NCBI GenBank assembly: GCA_003993805.1
Contig: RSEF01000002.1
Coordinates: forward strand, 97,520,887 to 97,584,886
Origin: Himantopus leucocephalus
Taxonomy: Eukaryota > Chordata > Aves > Charadriiformes > Recurvirostridae
DNA: 64,000 nt
Direction: 5' to 3'
The notes under the pieces are model-generated. The model saw only the letters and a list, made by a program, of their open reading frames with translations. It was not told the DNA's origin and did not search any database. Both the position numbers and the translations under genes were made by a program. This document shows, in pieces, positions 51,171 to 64,000 of the stretch. The number at the start of each line of letters is the position of its first letter. Positions within the stretch are counted from its first letter, which is position 1.

Positions 51171-54082
51171 GGTCCTACTTCTTCATCCTGCATTTTCTTA
51201 ACATTGGTCCAGGTTTGGAAAGGTAAAAAAAGAATAGTGAAGTTGTTGAGGTGATTTTTGATGTACTACCCTGTCAGTTTTCCAAAGCTAAAGAAAGTGG
51301 AAATCACAGAGAAAAGCACTAAAAGAGAGACACTAAAAGCAATCAGAGAAAGCGGGGGTGGAGGGGAGTGGGCTTTGTTTTGCTTATTTCGTAAGGCCCA
51401 GTTCTAAAAAGGGCGGGAAAGAAATCAATGGGGAGAGAAAAAAAATTCCACTTGATTGTGGATTTCCCATTTTAAAAAAATTTATTTTAGGTTGGATTTA
51501 AAATAACATTGAATTCTGGTGACCTAGGATTTCTAGGGATGTTTTGACTTTGTATAGCTTGCATATGTATACACAGTTGTTTCTGTGGCACATCCCTTTT
51601 CTCAGGAAATGGGCTTCCCATGTTGGCTGGCTTCCCTTTACACTTAAGACTACCTCATTACAGAAGAAGAAAAAGGACAGAAATTGAATTGTTCAAGAAG
51701 CAGTCGTAATTACTGTATGATTGTCGAAGGGTAGGCCATGTAGGACAGCTGCTGTTGCTTCAGAATGGTCCATCTCACTCCCAAATCCCAACTGAATTTG
51801 GCCATACAGAACTGAAAAAGAGGAAAGTCACCATAACATAGTACAGATTGTTAATGAAATGGAACAATAGTCGCATTTCAGAGGGTATATGAGTCTTTCC
51901 ATTTTTGTGGGGGTTATTTTGCGATTTTTTTTTTTGTGGTAAAATTTTGGTTTTCCCCAGCTATTGTAACGAAACAGCACAGAAACCTAAAGCTGGACTT
52001 AGAAAAATAGACTTAGACCTACCTTATTTAGAGCCATAGCACTAAAAGCAGACCTGCAAGTGAACTATTTCAACTGCAACAATTGTCTGCGAAAATGTTG
52101 GTTGCTGTGAGAACCCTGCAGAGAGATCAGAAGGTAGGATCTGATCTTGAAGTGATCAACCGTTTTGTTGGTTCAGTTTACTTAGATAAAACTTTAACTG
52201 GCACTTCTGAATCCGTTTTTCAACTTCATTATCTGTCTATATTCTTTCGGGGGACAGAACTGTGCACTTAAGCAGTTCTGAGTAGGCTTGTTTATTATTT
52301 TAAATTAAATATATTTTAATAATGTAAGGATATATCACACCAAGTTGTTGCTGCAGAGAAAAAACAGGATCATGAGCTAAGGTCAGAAATATCTCCTTGT
52401 TTGTCCATTTCTCGTGTGTTAAGAAATGCTAGGACACTGGGGATATTTGTAGCTTCATTTTATTTACAGTATTGATTTTGATAACGATTTTCAGAAGTAG
52501 AAGCCAAAGTTGAACTCTATAAACTTTGCTTCAACCACTAAGTAAGCACAGTGATGTCTTGAACTACACATTTGAAGTAAAAACTGTCCTGTATGTCTTC
52601 TTGGGTCATTACTGTACAAACGTAGCAACAGCAATGTTAGCAACCATTTTATTTGTCTTTAAAGCATATAAAAAGGTGACAGTCACAGGGCTGTGCAATG
52701 CCTATATGTGTTCTACAGAGAAAGACCAGACTCCTGGGACTCAGAGAGCAAGCCAAAATTTCCCCTCTACAATTTCCTTTATCTCAAGCATTAACATTTG
52801 AGCACACCTTTTTCCCTGTACTTTTGCACTATAACATTAAGACAGTTGTAATTAAAACTCAGTGTTTAACTTACTTGCTAAACACCATATTCAACAGCTA
52901 GATGAACACTACTGAAAGTTGCATTAATCTCTTTATTTCCTCTAGGAACTTGATCTGTGCCTAGAGGTGGCTCAATAAATTTTGACTAAAATAAAATAAA
53001 ACTTGATGTTACCATCCTTGTTTGACCACCAGTCCTAAAAGATGAAAAAAAAGTCTTGTCAGCAAAAAAGAAAAATCAAGAACCGCCCCAAGATTTTTTT
53101 CCCCCTGTGGTAAACAAGGAAAACTTTTTTCGACTTTTCAGGTTTTACTGCCAATCTGTTTGCTATGCTGTTACTGAGTCTTACATATTTATGGATCAGG
53201 GTGATTTCTGGCACTCCCTCATTAGGAGATTTCACTGAGGTTATGCTGAGTTTCCAGATACTCCTCAAATTCCAAGAATCTCACTAATAGTTTCTGCCAA
53301 TCTCAATCTAGAGGTTAACTCGGAACCAGTATCCCATTGGCCTCTGAGTGCTTCTCCTGCAGTTCCAGTTCTTCAACACCCTCCTTCCCTTCTGAGCCTT
53401 AGGGAGCACCATGCATTTCACAGCAGGACCACACTGAAATGGGTGAGAAAGTAGGGTAGGCAGCCAGGAAAGGCTGAGATTTAGCAGCACTGAATATGTA
53501 GCCCTGGGCCTTATTTACTTAACTCCATTTACCCTTTTCTGAATACTCAATTATTAATTTCCTTGTGGACTTTCCTCTTATGATTACGGTCCCTCGATGT
53601 CAGGGTGAATAATTACAGTGAAAGCTGTTCACAGCCTCAGCCTCTTCATGATGCAACATGACTAGAACAGATAACCTGAGGAAACTCTAACACTGGAAAG
53701 CTGCAAAGAGATGTTCAGAAGCATGTTTCTTATCTAAACTATATTTTTGCAGAGATCACAAAAAGTATATTTTTGTGGTAGACTGCCAAGTCTGGCAAAT
53801 TTCAGCTTCAAATATTTCTAGATTAAAAATTATCTGAAAAAAAAATCAACTTCTTGCAAATTCACAGCACAGAAAAATGTCACTTCATCAATTAGAAGAC
53901 GGCAATATCCCAAGAAAATAAACCCAAGATTTTAAAAGTAGAAGTGTCCAGCAACCAGAATAAAATGCCACTTCTTGATAACATCTGGAAATAGCCTTGT
54001 CTTCCCTCCACTCATCACCTATCACCTGCCAACAAAATAACACACATTTCCCACATTGCCCATAAACATAGTTTCAGAATTA

Positions 54083-54120
54083 NTTTTTTTTTTTTTTTTT
54101 TTTTTGGGGGGGCGGGGGGC
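54083..54120 (+). repeat. N, then T22 and G7CG6 run
   Basis: A single N at 54083 is followed by 22 T (54084-54105), seven G, C, six G and C. The homopolymers explain the uncertain base, and run lengths here are probably unreliable. Confidence 0.85.
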
Positions 54121-54414
54121 AAGGATGGCCTGTAGGAAGTTTAAATAGCAGGTTTAAATCCTACCAACCTTTAAAGATTTTTATCAGCTGCAAAGATGGC
54201 AGAAAAAAAGACTACACTGGGAAGATCTGTTAGGTTTTGCTAAGCACGTATGAGAAAAGGCTGCCAAAAGCATGTAGGATTTCACTCTCTTTGTGGATAA
54301 CAAGTATCCTTACACATTACTTGTCTACAACACCATATCTGACCAGCATCTTGTCAATTTGACCAGAGGATTTGTCCTTCATCCTCTAAGCTTTTCCTTG
54401 TCGCTCCCCATGTT

Positions 54415-55800
54415 CAGGAGAACAAGCAAAGGTGGCAGGAGGCATGTTTGGATGAACAAGGATCTCTCAAAAAAAACTCAGACAGAAAAGGAAGCATACA
54501 AAGATGGAAGCAGGATTGGGTCATCCAGTAGGAGTATAGAGAGGAGTCCAAGCATGCAGGGATGGGGTTAGAAAAGCCAAAGCCTAACTGGAATTGAATT
54601 TGGAGAGATCGTGAAAGGCAACAAGAAGGGCTTCCACAGGTGCATCGGTAACAAAAGGAAGATTGAGGAAAATACAGCCCTGGTGCTGGATGTGGCAGGG
54701 GACCTCATGACAAGGAATATTGGAAAGGTTGAGACACTCCCTGGCTTCTCTGCCTCATTTTTCTTTGTTAAGACTTACCTTCAGGAATATCAAGGCCCTG
54801 AGATCAGTGGGAAAATCTGAAGCAATGTAGATTTACACCTCAGTAAAGGAAGATGTAGTTAGGGAAAATTAAAATCAGTGGACACACACAAGTCCATGGG
54901 AAATGATGGGATGTATTGACGAGTGTTGATGAGCTGGCCAATGCCATTGCAAATCCAGCTGAATTATCTTTGGAAGGTCATGGCAATCAGAGGAGAACAG
55001 GAAGAAAGCGAACATCAAGAAATGAAGGAAGGATCAGGAAACTACAGGCCTGGGAAGGTGAGGGAACAAATTATTTGCGGAACAATTTCCAAAGATACTA
55101 AGGACAAAAAGATCATTTGGAATAGCCAGCATAAGCTGTCAAAGGGGAAATCATGCCTAACCCAATGCATATCCTTCTATAATTGAATTATTTGGTCAGT
55201 GGATTAGGAGTGATCAGTGGATGGTTTTATGTTGGCTTTCAACACTGTCTCCCATATCATCCTTGTTGACAAACTGATGAAATAGGGACTAGATAAGTGG
55301 ATGATGAGGTGGATTGAAAAGGCCAGCCACTAGTGTTGTACCCAAGGGATCAATACTGTGGCCAGTACTATTTAACATCTTCATTAACAACCTAGATGAT
55401 GGGACAGACTGTAAGTTTGTACATGATAAAAAGTTGGGTATAATGGATGATACACCAGATGGTTGCACTACCATTCAGTAGGACCATGACAGGCTGGAGA
55501 ACTGGGCTGACAGGAATCTCCTGAAGTTTAGCAGAGGGAAATGCCAAGTCCTATCCCTGGAAGAAGAAACCCAAAGCTCCCACATGTACAGGCTGAGGAC
55601 TGACTGGCTGGAAAACAGCTTTGCAGAAGAGACCCTGGGGGTCTAGTGGACAGCTAGTGGAACATAAGCCAGCAATGAGTCCTCGTGGCAAATGTGGCCA
55701 GCAGCATCCAGGCTGCACTAGGAAGAACATTGCCAACAGGTCGAGGGAGGTGATCCCACCCCTCTACTCAGCCCTTGTAAGAGCTCATCTGTTTCCAGGA
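54415..55800 (+). mobile_element. CR1 LINE, long internal ORF2 segment, 5'- and 3'-truncated, decayed
   Basis: The + strand carries CR1 ORF2 from the pre-RT linker into the thumb region. Landmarks are GGRRHVWMNKDLSKK near 54435, KGNKKGFHRCIGNKRK near 54615, NYRPGKVREQIICGTISKD near 55035, GKSCLTQCISFYN near 55148, and LFNIFINNLDDGTD near 55369-55412. CTTIQ-DHDRLENWADRNLLKF follows near 55467-55530, then SREVIPPLYSALVRAH to about 55791. Multiple stops and frame changes kill the frame, part of the palm around 55200-55320 is shortened or scrambled, and the FADD catalytic motif has become FVHD near 55416. It stops abruptly near 55800 without the 3' UTR or terminal repeats, which CR1 insertion does not normally lose, so a later deletion removed the end. 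Confidence 0.9.
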
Positions 55801-56784
55801 TCCTAGTTAAGACAAAGGCCTTGTTGGGGTTTACATTGGTCATCTGATTGTGTGAAATAGTCCTTCTTGAAACCATGTCTATGACCGAAAGTGACATCAT
55901 AGTTCTCTAAAATACCTTTTTGTATCGTAATTTGGTAAGACAAAACATATCTACATGAAGGAAGAAATTAATCTCAACCATCTTCAACTGCCTAAAGGTT
56001 CTGGGTGAGATTCCTGCTCTAATCAACTGAGAGAGACCGGGATGTCAGAAATTGAGTCATTCCACCAGTTTTAGACATTTGTCTCAGAATGGAATAAATC
56101 ACCTTCTATTTATAACTTTCTTGTCATACTTGAGGAGGGAGCCTAGAGAAACGGTAAAGACCATATGCAATGCTTTTATATGACTAAAAACAGGTGAAAT
56201 CAATTCCAAACTGTTTACACTCATTCAACCTGATTTCTTTAGGTGGGTTTGGTTTGTTTTATTTTTTATTAAAATGAAGCAAATTTCAGTGATGTCTGAA
56301 AAAGCAATATCTACTCATAACATTTATCTAGTTATTGATCCATCCAAGTTATTGATTTATGGTTTGAATACCACAAATAGAGGACATAAATTAATCATAG
56401 AAAAGAAATTATGATCATGTTCTTTAATTCATCCCTATTAAGGTCTTTCTCAAGTAATGCCTATTTAAAAGGGTTCACCCCCCTCTTATTTAAGGCTTCC
56501 TTCTTAAGAAATAGATGGGCATAAAAAATGATCTTGATTTTGCTTTCTAAAAACAACATTATAAAATGAGCTCTAATGGAAATAACACACTTTGAATACA
56601 AAGGAATTTTAGTACCATTTTCAGTATTGTGCTTCATTAAATCTTGATTGAAAAAAATAATATGAACCAGGCCAGGGAAAAAGCACTTTTGAAAAATCAG
56701 GTCACAAAAAAAGATAAGTGACAAAAACTATGTGTATGTTTCTGGGAAAGGGTTTGAGAAGGATGCAACAGCAATTTCTGTAAG
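55801..56784. other. Unassigned intergenic sequence between LINE fragments
   Basis: No gene or repeat recognised. It lies between two + strand LINE fragments but does not resemble the missing CR1 3' end. Confidence 0.5.
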
Positions 56785-57100
56785 CTTAATCTTATTTAAC
56801 ATCTTCAATAATGATCTGGAAGAAGCAGGAAGTAAAACATTAATGAAATGCATTGACACAACTAAATCCTGAGGACTGCCAAAAAACAGGCAAGGATGCT
56901 AGGAGAAGTTTAAAACATGGTTAGAGAATATCAAAGCAAAATGTTACCCATACAGTATTACCTAAGCATGTGGTATGAAAGCAAAGTACTCCTTAAGAAG
57001 AAATGAAGCTACTGATTGTGTATCTGAAGAAACCAGTGAAGGACTACTCCACACTACAGTCAACAACATAATACTGCAGGAATGCAAAATTACTTTCTTG
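56785..57100 (+). mobile_element. Very old CR1/L3-like LINE scrap
   Basis: The + strand reads LILFNIFNNDLEEAGS near 56788-56836, the counterpart of the LFNIFINDLDEG block after the reverse-transcriptase palm. It continues with text similar in spacing to a KCxDDTK-like region and the helices that follow. It is heavily mutated, with no boundary visible. It is separate from the 54415 element, whose own copy of this block is present at 55369. Confidence 0.5.
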
Positions 57101-60100
57101 ATATTTGTTGAACAGTGACACAGGACTACATTTGAGTTTAGTCTTCCTGTGGAAATATGCAGTCCATTCTTGACTGTTGCTAAGTTCTTGGCTACAAGGA
57201 TATTTTGTGGCAGTAGTTTTCACAGTCTGTCTCTGAACTCAGTGGAGAACTTTTTTTGTTTTAAATTAGCTGCTTTATAATTTCATGCAATATCTAATTT
57301 TTGTATTGAGAAAAGGCAACTAGATCTTTCTAATCATCCTTCAAACGATCTCTTTTTGACTGAGATGATATTCAGTAGTTGGTGGCCTGCTTATTTTCTG
57401 GAAAAAGAAATTGATGATACAAAATAGTTATACTTTTAGTGAAGCTCTTTCTGTTTACAAAGGAAATGAACAGTCTTTCTTTTCCCAGAATATGGAAGAA
57501 CTCAAGGAAAAAAAAAGAGGTGAAACAAGGCTTATGAGAGAAATTCATCAAATAAGCTGATAGTGTCACCAGAAAAAAATAATCAACTGTTCCATTAGTA
57601 AATCCAAGCAAGTCACTGAAGAACCCATCTCCCATCCCTATATCTATAGTGTCAGACATTTTGGCAGGAAAGTGAAAAAAGGATACAATCTCTCTTTCCC
57701 TCAAACTCCTGCTATGATTGCCCCTGAAAATACAGCATTTCTGGATTATATATTAACAGTAGGATACCGGTAATATAAAGAAGGGAGCTATGAGAACATA
57801 AGACAAATGATCAAAGGAGCCCACAAGTTGATCTATTACAAAAAAAAAAAACGAAACAGAGATGTTTAAGTGATGTTTAAGCAACAGCAAAAGAGAAACT
57901 TACTCGTAACAGTATTGTTACATGACAAAACTCCTGTGATTCTCTTAACACTAAGAAGAAATCTTCAGGCTGCCTTTTTTTTCCTGTCCTAACACAGTTT
58001 CAAAGTACCAAAAAGCCAACCAAAATATCACACCATGACTTATTTCATTGCTGATGTATAAAGATTGAAATGATGCAAGTAGAAAACATGTGGGACGTGT
58101 CTGGGAGAAGGAACTTGGAAGAGAAGTCCTAAATGTAGGACAGCGGCCTTTCTTCCTCCCCTTCCTGAAGCTTACCTTGTCCTGATAGTCAGAAACTTTC
58201 CTTTTTTCCCTTCCTTTTTCCACCACACTACAAACATTATTTTCTGCCTGCCTTCAGAGCAGATCCTACTTGCCCTCCTGGGTCTAGCATGTCTCTGGAA
58301 AAGGAAGAAATATAGGGAAGTGACAAATGATGGGCCAAGTGCTGGGACAAATGGCTTGGACATCTTATACTAGTACAGAGATTGTGATGATAACATAACA
58401 AATATGGATGCAAGTTGGACTTGGCTATTGACCCCTTATGGTTCATTTGCTCTCCAGAGTCCCTTCCAGCAAGGAAACACACAGATTGACCTCTCCCCCA
58501 GACCTCGCTGATGGACTGTATACTCTTCAGTAGCATCCTTTACTAACAGAAAACATTAACTTTACCTAATATTTTTCAATGTCTGTGGTAAATTGAAGAG
58601 CAACCTGAGCTACTACTGCAACAAAAGATCAAAGGCACTGAATAGACACCAGGGTTTGAGTTGCATAGGGTGACTTTGCACCAGCTGCCCAGGATTTGCC
58701 TGCCTTTTTCCGTCATATATTTCTATGCAATCATTTAAGGGACAACATGCCTCTGTTAGGAAATGGGACATTTTCCAACTGGAAAAAGGCACACACTACT
58801 ACTTGCTTCAAAACTCTCTCTTTCACAGAATATGTGATAATTTGGGCTAGTGTTATACAAAGACTGTCAGACCCCGTTCTTCCCCGGAAAATTTACACTG
58901 GCTTTAACACCTGACTTAAGAAGACATGAGTTAGGAGAGAACACTCCTGACACTTCCTACTTTGAAATCTCAGAGAAATTATGTAAAACTGAACATTCAA
59001 ATCAGGTGGCGGTATAAAAAACAAATTCTCTACAGCAAAGTGGGGCAGAGCTGGTGGAGAAGATAGCCGCCTTCAGAGTTAGGCTCATTCTCCAAATCAT
59101 CCTCTGGAGTCTAGATCTTCATCGAACTTGGAGGCTTACCTTGCCCCATCCCTTCTCTCGGTCCCAAGGGCTGAGATAGCCTTTGTGGAGCTTATGCCCC
59201 TGAAATAATATTTTCAAGTTTCTATTAACATACTTCCCTGATGTTTGAAAATGGTAATGACTCACAAATATGCTCAGAATTAGGGAAAAACTTAGATGCT
59301 GAAAAATGCATGTCAGCATTCAGGTTTTTCTTGGCAAAAAAATGTTTAGCCATCAAGTTATTTTCCATTGAGTAATAATATTAAATATTTCTAAGGAAGT
59401 TCTTGTATAAAAGATACATTAAAAAAATAATGAGAAATTACGTACATTTTCTGCTTATAACTTCACAAACTAAACAATCTGAGCAAATGAACTGTGATTA
59501 TTTAGACAAAACGAATGCCTGATGTACTACCAAGCCACAAATGTACTACAATTCATCACTTCGAGGTTTATGAGCTACTCGTGTTTAGATGGATCAGCCA
59601 ATCTTTCTCTGATCAATCTATATGTGCATCTGCAACAAGATCTATTGTGTGAACCTATACAACAGTGTACTACTGTTGGTATAATATATTATTTGTTCTG
59701 CATACTGCATTTTACCTCACAATCACTACTGAAAATTTCTTATGTCAGAACAATGCCCGGTTTCCACACTGGAATGTTCATTATGTTAGATGCAAAGCTT
59801 GTATTTATGGTTATAGCTCCAAGGTAGTATTTTTTCCTGTTTTCTTGCATGTTTATTTAATTGCTATATAGTTATGAAATGGCTAAGTTATTAATGTACT
59901 GATTTAATTAGAATCTCTGATTATTGTTTCCACCCCCACCCCTCATACAGTAAAACTGAGTGATTTTCATACGTGGTTTATACTGACTCTGAAGACTTTA
60001 AATACATTTACTGGCAAGCTACTGTAGTAGACACATGGGGAGGGGGGTGTCAGCTTTTAATTGTAACTGTCTTGCAGAGTGGTGTTGTTTTAATATCCTG

Positions 60101-62569
60101 TATAGATTTTTATGTAATACACTTACTTGCAGGCAGCCTGAAGCAAGAATCAATTCTGTGAAGGATTCTTCTTTTGTTAAAAGCCAATCTTGTTTTAATG
60201 ATGCATGAAGAAATATTCGAGCATTGACATTTTTCTGTCAGGTTTCTTTTGAAAAATCAATTAAGATAATACTGCTTTGACCTAGTTATCTAGTTAATGC
60301 TTATTAGGAATGTAATATGATTTACTGTCAGCATAATAATTTTTGTATCTTATCCCATTAGCTTGTGCATATTTCAAAGTGTATTACACAATGGTCACTT
60401 CTTAAAATGTAATGTAGCAGAATACATTAATTAGATTGACTGGGATCATTAGACAGAAACTCTCCCATTGGCTCGTTCTATCAAATTTGTATATCAACCC
60501 TATCAAGTTCATTCATTGTTTACTTGTCTGAAAAGTGTTTCTGAGTAACTGTGATATATAAAAAGTTTTTTAATTGGACAGAAACTCTTTGTTTCATGTC
60601 TACAAAATTTTTATTTTTAGCTTTTCCTGAGCTAAGCATACATGATCACCAAATAAATAAATCTAAAGAAGCAAGTTTTTTTTAAATCTGGTAGGTCATC
60701 AAAGAATGCAGGTAGATACATGAGAGGACTGGCATAGGAGCACTGCAACCCCAGTGAAGTACTTGATTGTAGGTGTTCAAAATTAAAATGATTGGTCTAT
60801 TTATTTTTTGCATTTCAGCTGCTTAGTGTTAATGGGAAGGTCAATAAAGGAGTTGCCTTACTGTGGCACTAGTGAGGAACTATTGATTCCTATCCATTTA
60901 GTGGTCAGCGTTAACCAAGAACCAAACTCTTTTAACCTTGTTAAGCAGAATAGAAATTAAATCTTTCCATCACTTTCAGAACAGTGGTCTATCTCAGAAC
61001 AATACTGCAGTTAGAAATTTTTGCAAAGTTTATCCGCTTCCACTGGGCTAATGGTCTGTGTGAAGTTAAGAGAGTGGGAAAGAAGGATGACTGACTGTTT
61101 TGTAGATCTTAGTGAAAGAAATGCCTTAGTGTCACAAGAGGCAGTCATGATCTTTCTCGTATCATGAAAGGGTCTTTCTTTTAGTCCAGAGTAAGCATTT
61201 ATTTGTCAGGTAACTTTAAGTGCAGAACATTAATGATCTATATAACTGCATTATCATTATTACGTGTTTTTCTTCTGGCAAAGATTCCCCTTGATTTCAT
61301 GTGATTGACCTAGTTTAATTTGATTTTCCTGTTAGAAACACGTGCCATAGTAATGAAGACAATATATCTGTTAAGAAAGACAGAAAACAATAGATATTCA
61401 CTTTCTTAAAACACCATTTCTGCAGACAGTGGATACATTCAAAGAGAAAAAAAACCTTTTACAAATATATGTACATTTTAAAGCAAGGGAGGTATTTCAA
61501 ACCAGTTAACCAAAAAGATAACTGAAGTGCCGTACATTGGTACTGGAAAGAAAATGGAATAATAAGGTGTACTTTTTTTCTTCTTTTCTTAAAATAAAAA
61601 CCGAAATTCACCTACACATTTGGCCTCTTATTGATTTCCTGAATTTCATATTATTTCTCTACATTCTCTTTCCACCGAGTCAGAGTAGCCGAGGCCACCG
61701 TATTGCTGTCATACATCATTTGAAATGCACCATTGTAACATTTGCACTCTAACAAAAGCCACCACGTTGCATAGATTGACATGATGAATATGTGCTGAAA
61801 GTTTCTGGGAGAATTTGATCTCCTTTCTTCTAACATTTATATAAAATAGAAGAGAATACAAATGAAGAAATGCTTTCTCCATATGTGGATTTCCCTAATT
61901 TAACTTACACTTGTACGCATTTAAGGTAGCTGTAGATATCAGCAAATCTTTTTTCTACATGTCATTAGAAATTTCAACAGTCTGGAAGAGTTTAGACAGC
62001 TTAATATACATAATTTGTCTTAAGATTGTGAATATCTTTCTCTAAATCAGATGGCATCTTGAAATCCTTAAGTGATGGTGATAATGGTAAGATGGGTCCT
62101 GACTTTTCTTGGATAAATGGAGTGCATGCAAGAAATAAATAATGAAATAAGAAATGAGTCAGGATACAGGATTTTAAGATTGGCATTGTTTACAATCCAC
62201 AAAGGAAGCAGGGAGAAAAGAACATCCTGATGCTATCAGTTATTCTTATTTGCATGTAAACTCTGATATTAGGATTCATTTTTGAGCATGTCACTTTTTA
62301 GCTCCTAATTAATTGCAATGACAGCACTGTGTGTGTCTGTTTATAGGAAAGATGCTGTTGTGGCTGAGGTTTTAATTATATTAAATATTAATCATGGATT
62401 GAAATTGGAAACCTTAAATTATTGTTTAATGATCAATGATCAAACGCATAATCAAGATAAAGAAAATTAGGATGGCAGACAGCAACATCACAATTTGAAT
62501 TTTACATTATTAGTCTTCTGCCTAACTAGGCACTTTTCTGGAGTATCTGAACTGTTTTGCCTTTTAACT
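57101..62569. other. Unassigned intergenic sequence
   Basis: About 5.5 kb of AT-rich DNA without recognised exons or mobile elements. A run of 13 A ends near 57852. The - strand frames at 57372-57704 and 58172-58536 (63-110 codons) overlap, lie in pyrimidine-skewed DNA and match nothing known. Stretches near 60330-60480 and 61500-61750 are complex and non-repetitive. Confidence 0.5.
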
Positions 62570-63330
62570 GTGCTTGCAGTTGCTATAGTGATGGCATAAT
62601 TTCGTAATGGTCTAAAAATGACACTGGCATAGATACTGACAGATAGGAATTAATTCACTAACAAGTAATTATGTAGCGAAATGTTGACTGCCATGCAGAA
62701 GGTGCACTGTGACACATTTACTGTTTTTCAGGGATGGCAGTAACATTAGCGTTGGTCATTAGTGGTAGACATCTCCGTACAGTGTTGGATACAGACTTAT
62801 ATGCAGACCTATTTAGTTACCTGTGTGACAGCCTTGTTCAGGACACCAGAAACAGCTGTCCTAGCCTGTATGAGCCAAAATAATTAGGCCTGTCATCTTC
62901 TCGCTCTGATTTCCCCTTCAACCTGCTCCACAAAATGCAAATATTTTGCTTTCATTGTCACATTCACCTTGACATGGATATTGCTTTGGCGCATAACTGG
63001 ATGAGATGACTCAGAATTTGCATTGTTCATTCTAATAAATTTGCTTCCCCTCTACCGCATGGCAGGACCCATCAGATAAAGTCTCCCAGAGTGTCATCAA
63101 TCAACATCGCTGACAGACGGCTTTTGCCTTCATTTGTTACATACGAGAACATGCTTAATTATTTGTCCTGTAATTAGTTGGGAAAATGTCAGGAAATGTC
63201 AACTCTCTGTTCACTCTGGAAGGGCTCTGCTTGAAAGCCACAATGACTGAAGTGTCATTAATGCTGCCTAACAAGACGAGGATCAGCTGGGGAAAAGTGA
63301 AAGCTTCTAAAAAAGTAATCATGGCGAGTT
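62570..63330. promoter_or_regulatory. Candidate conserved developmental enhancer
   Basis: Dense in recognisable binding words: octamer ATGCAAAT (62935-62942) and its reverse ATTTGCAT (63016-63023) directly joined to a SOX-like ATTGTTC (63022-63028), and AP-1/MARE-type TGACTCA (63007-63013). A TGTCATCAATCA block (63092-63104; reverse TGATTGATGACA) combines a PBX/HOX site with a MEIS/PREP half-site, and a second MEIS core TGACAG follows at 63111-63116. AGATAA (63074-63079), TTAATTA (63155-63161) and TAATTAG (63171-63177) complete the set. The sequence is complex with almost no simple repeat, as in vertebrate ultraconserved non-coding elements. There is no open frame of note. The role and target gene are unknown; conservation is inferred, not measured. 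Confidence 0.42.
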
Positions 63331-64000
63331 AAGGAAAACTGCAAATCAGCGCCAATAATAAGATGTGAATCCTATTAGCAAACACTTATATTTTTCATCT
63401 GTTACTCCTCACAATAAAAATACGGGAGAAAAAACTCAAGGAACAAATACGGTGGGCTCATATAATTTCTGTCACATATTCATTGGCATTTCCTAAGCCA
63501 ATCATGCTTAATACATTACTGTAGGTAGTATCTAATATTTAATTTTCAGATTTGAGACACATTTTTACATTCACGCAGCAGTATAATATGCAATGGATAT
63601 GTGAAGGTAAATATTATTTTTACATTAATCAAGGAGTGTAAGATTAATTGAATGTGAAAATTTGTTTTCTGAATTTTAAGCTGATAAGGAGAGTAGGCAT
63701 TAGCTTTAATTTTAGAAACAGAAGTAAAAAGGAATGAGCACAATCTGTTTATCAAGTATTTACAGTTGCATGCGATAGGCAGCTGAATAGATTTCTTGAA
63801 ATTACATGGACAAGTGGGAAAGATCATCTCTCCTTTCTGTGTTGGAATACAAAGACAACCTCCTGTATTTCATGCTAAAAAAAAAAAAAAATTAAAAAGG
63901 AAAGAAAAAGGAAACCATATCAGTGAGTCTAAATAACTACACTGCTTTCTCCTTATCTGTATTTTGGAAACGGAGAAGCATTGGGTTTAATTTTGTAGTG
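63331..64000. other. Unassigned intergenic sequence
   Basis: AT-rich, with a run of 15 A at 63877-63891. A 93-codon - strand frame (63827-63546) matches nothing known. The window ends without reaching a gene. Confidence 0.5.

Larger units (their letters stand above)
51119..54414. other. Unassigned intergenic sequence
   Basis: No recognised gene. It has a short CA/CG dinucleotide tract at 51149-51170 and a GC-richer patch at 51350-51420, and near its right end the T22 and G-rich run after the N at 54083. The stretch 53940-54080 is G-poor like 40530-40990. Confidence 0.5.

Overview
This window is vertebrate nuclear DNA, almost certainly from a bird (a turtle or crocodilian is less likely). The main evidence is a well-preserved CR1 retrotransposon copy at 2670-3410, on the + strand, that ends in the tandem ATTCTATGATTCTATGATT terminus typical of avian CR1. 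More decayed CR1-clade copies lie elsewhere. The three blocks of exactly 100 Ns (1698-1797, 13453-13552, 38901-39000) and four single Ns (37432, 42675, 44795, 54083) mark it as a draft scaffold.

I find no protein-coding gene, exon, tRNA, rRNA, CRISPR array or operon. The stop-free frames are short (longest about 200 codons), and several of the longest open only with TTG or GTG. None matches a family I recognise except frames inside CR1-type elements. The window reads as a gene desert or the inside of a very large intron: AT-rich, sparse in repeats, with patches that look like conserved non-coding regulatory DNA.

Layout. 1-2669: unassigned sequence with a gap and a purine tract. 2670-3410: young CR1 3' end. 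3411-9029: mostly unassigned, with two strand-asymmetric tracts. 9030-10450: ancient CR1-clade LINE on the - strand with a readable reverse-transcriptase block. 10451-30560: long unassigned stretch with short tandem repeats, one gap and candidate conserved elements. 30561-31231: isolated CpG-rich patch with a GCT/GCC triplet tract. 31232-39249: unassigned, with a gap. 39250-39960: second ancient LINE fragment, + strand. 40530-40990: G-poor tract. 41495-41725: CORE-SINE of the MIR type. 42571-42779: a 104-bp direct duplication split by a single N, probably an unmerged contig overlap. 44405-44620: hairpin-rich candidate regulatory element. 50697-51118: CR1 fragment, - strand. 54415-55800: long, broken CR1 ORF2, + strand. 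56785-57100: another ancient LINE scrap. 62570-63330: the strongest candidate enhancer, dense in octamer, TALE-homeodomain, AP-1 and TAATTA sites.

I found no clear undescribed molecular system. The most useful leads are the candidate regulatory elements (62570-63330, 44405-44620, 30561-31231), the ancient retroelement fossils, and the assembly artefact at 42675. Repeat and conservation calls come from reading the sequence against remembered family features and need database alignment to confirm.
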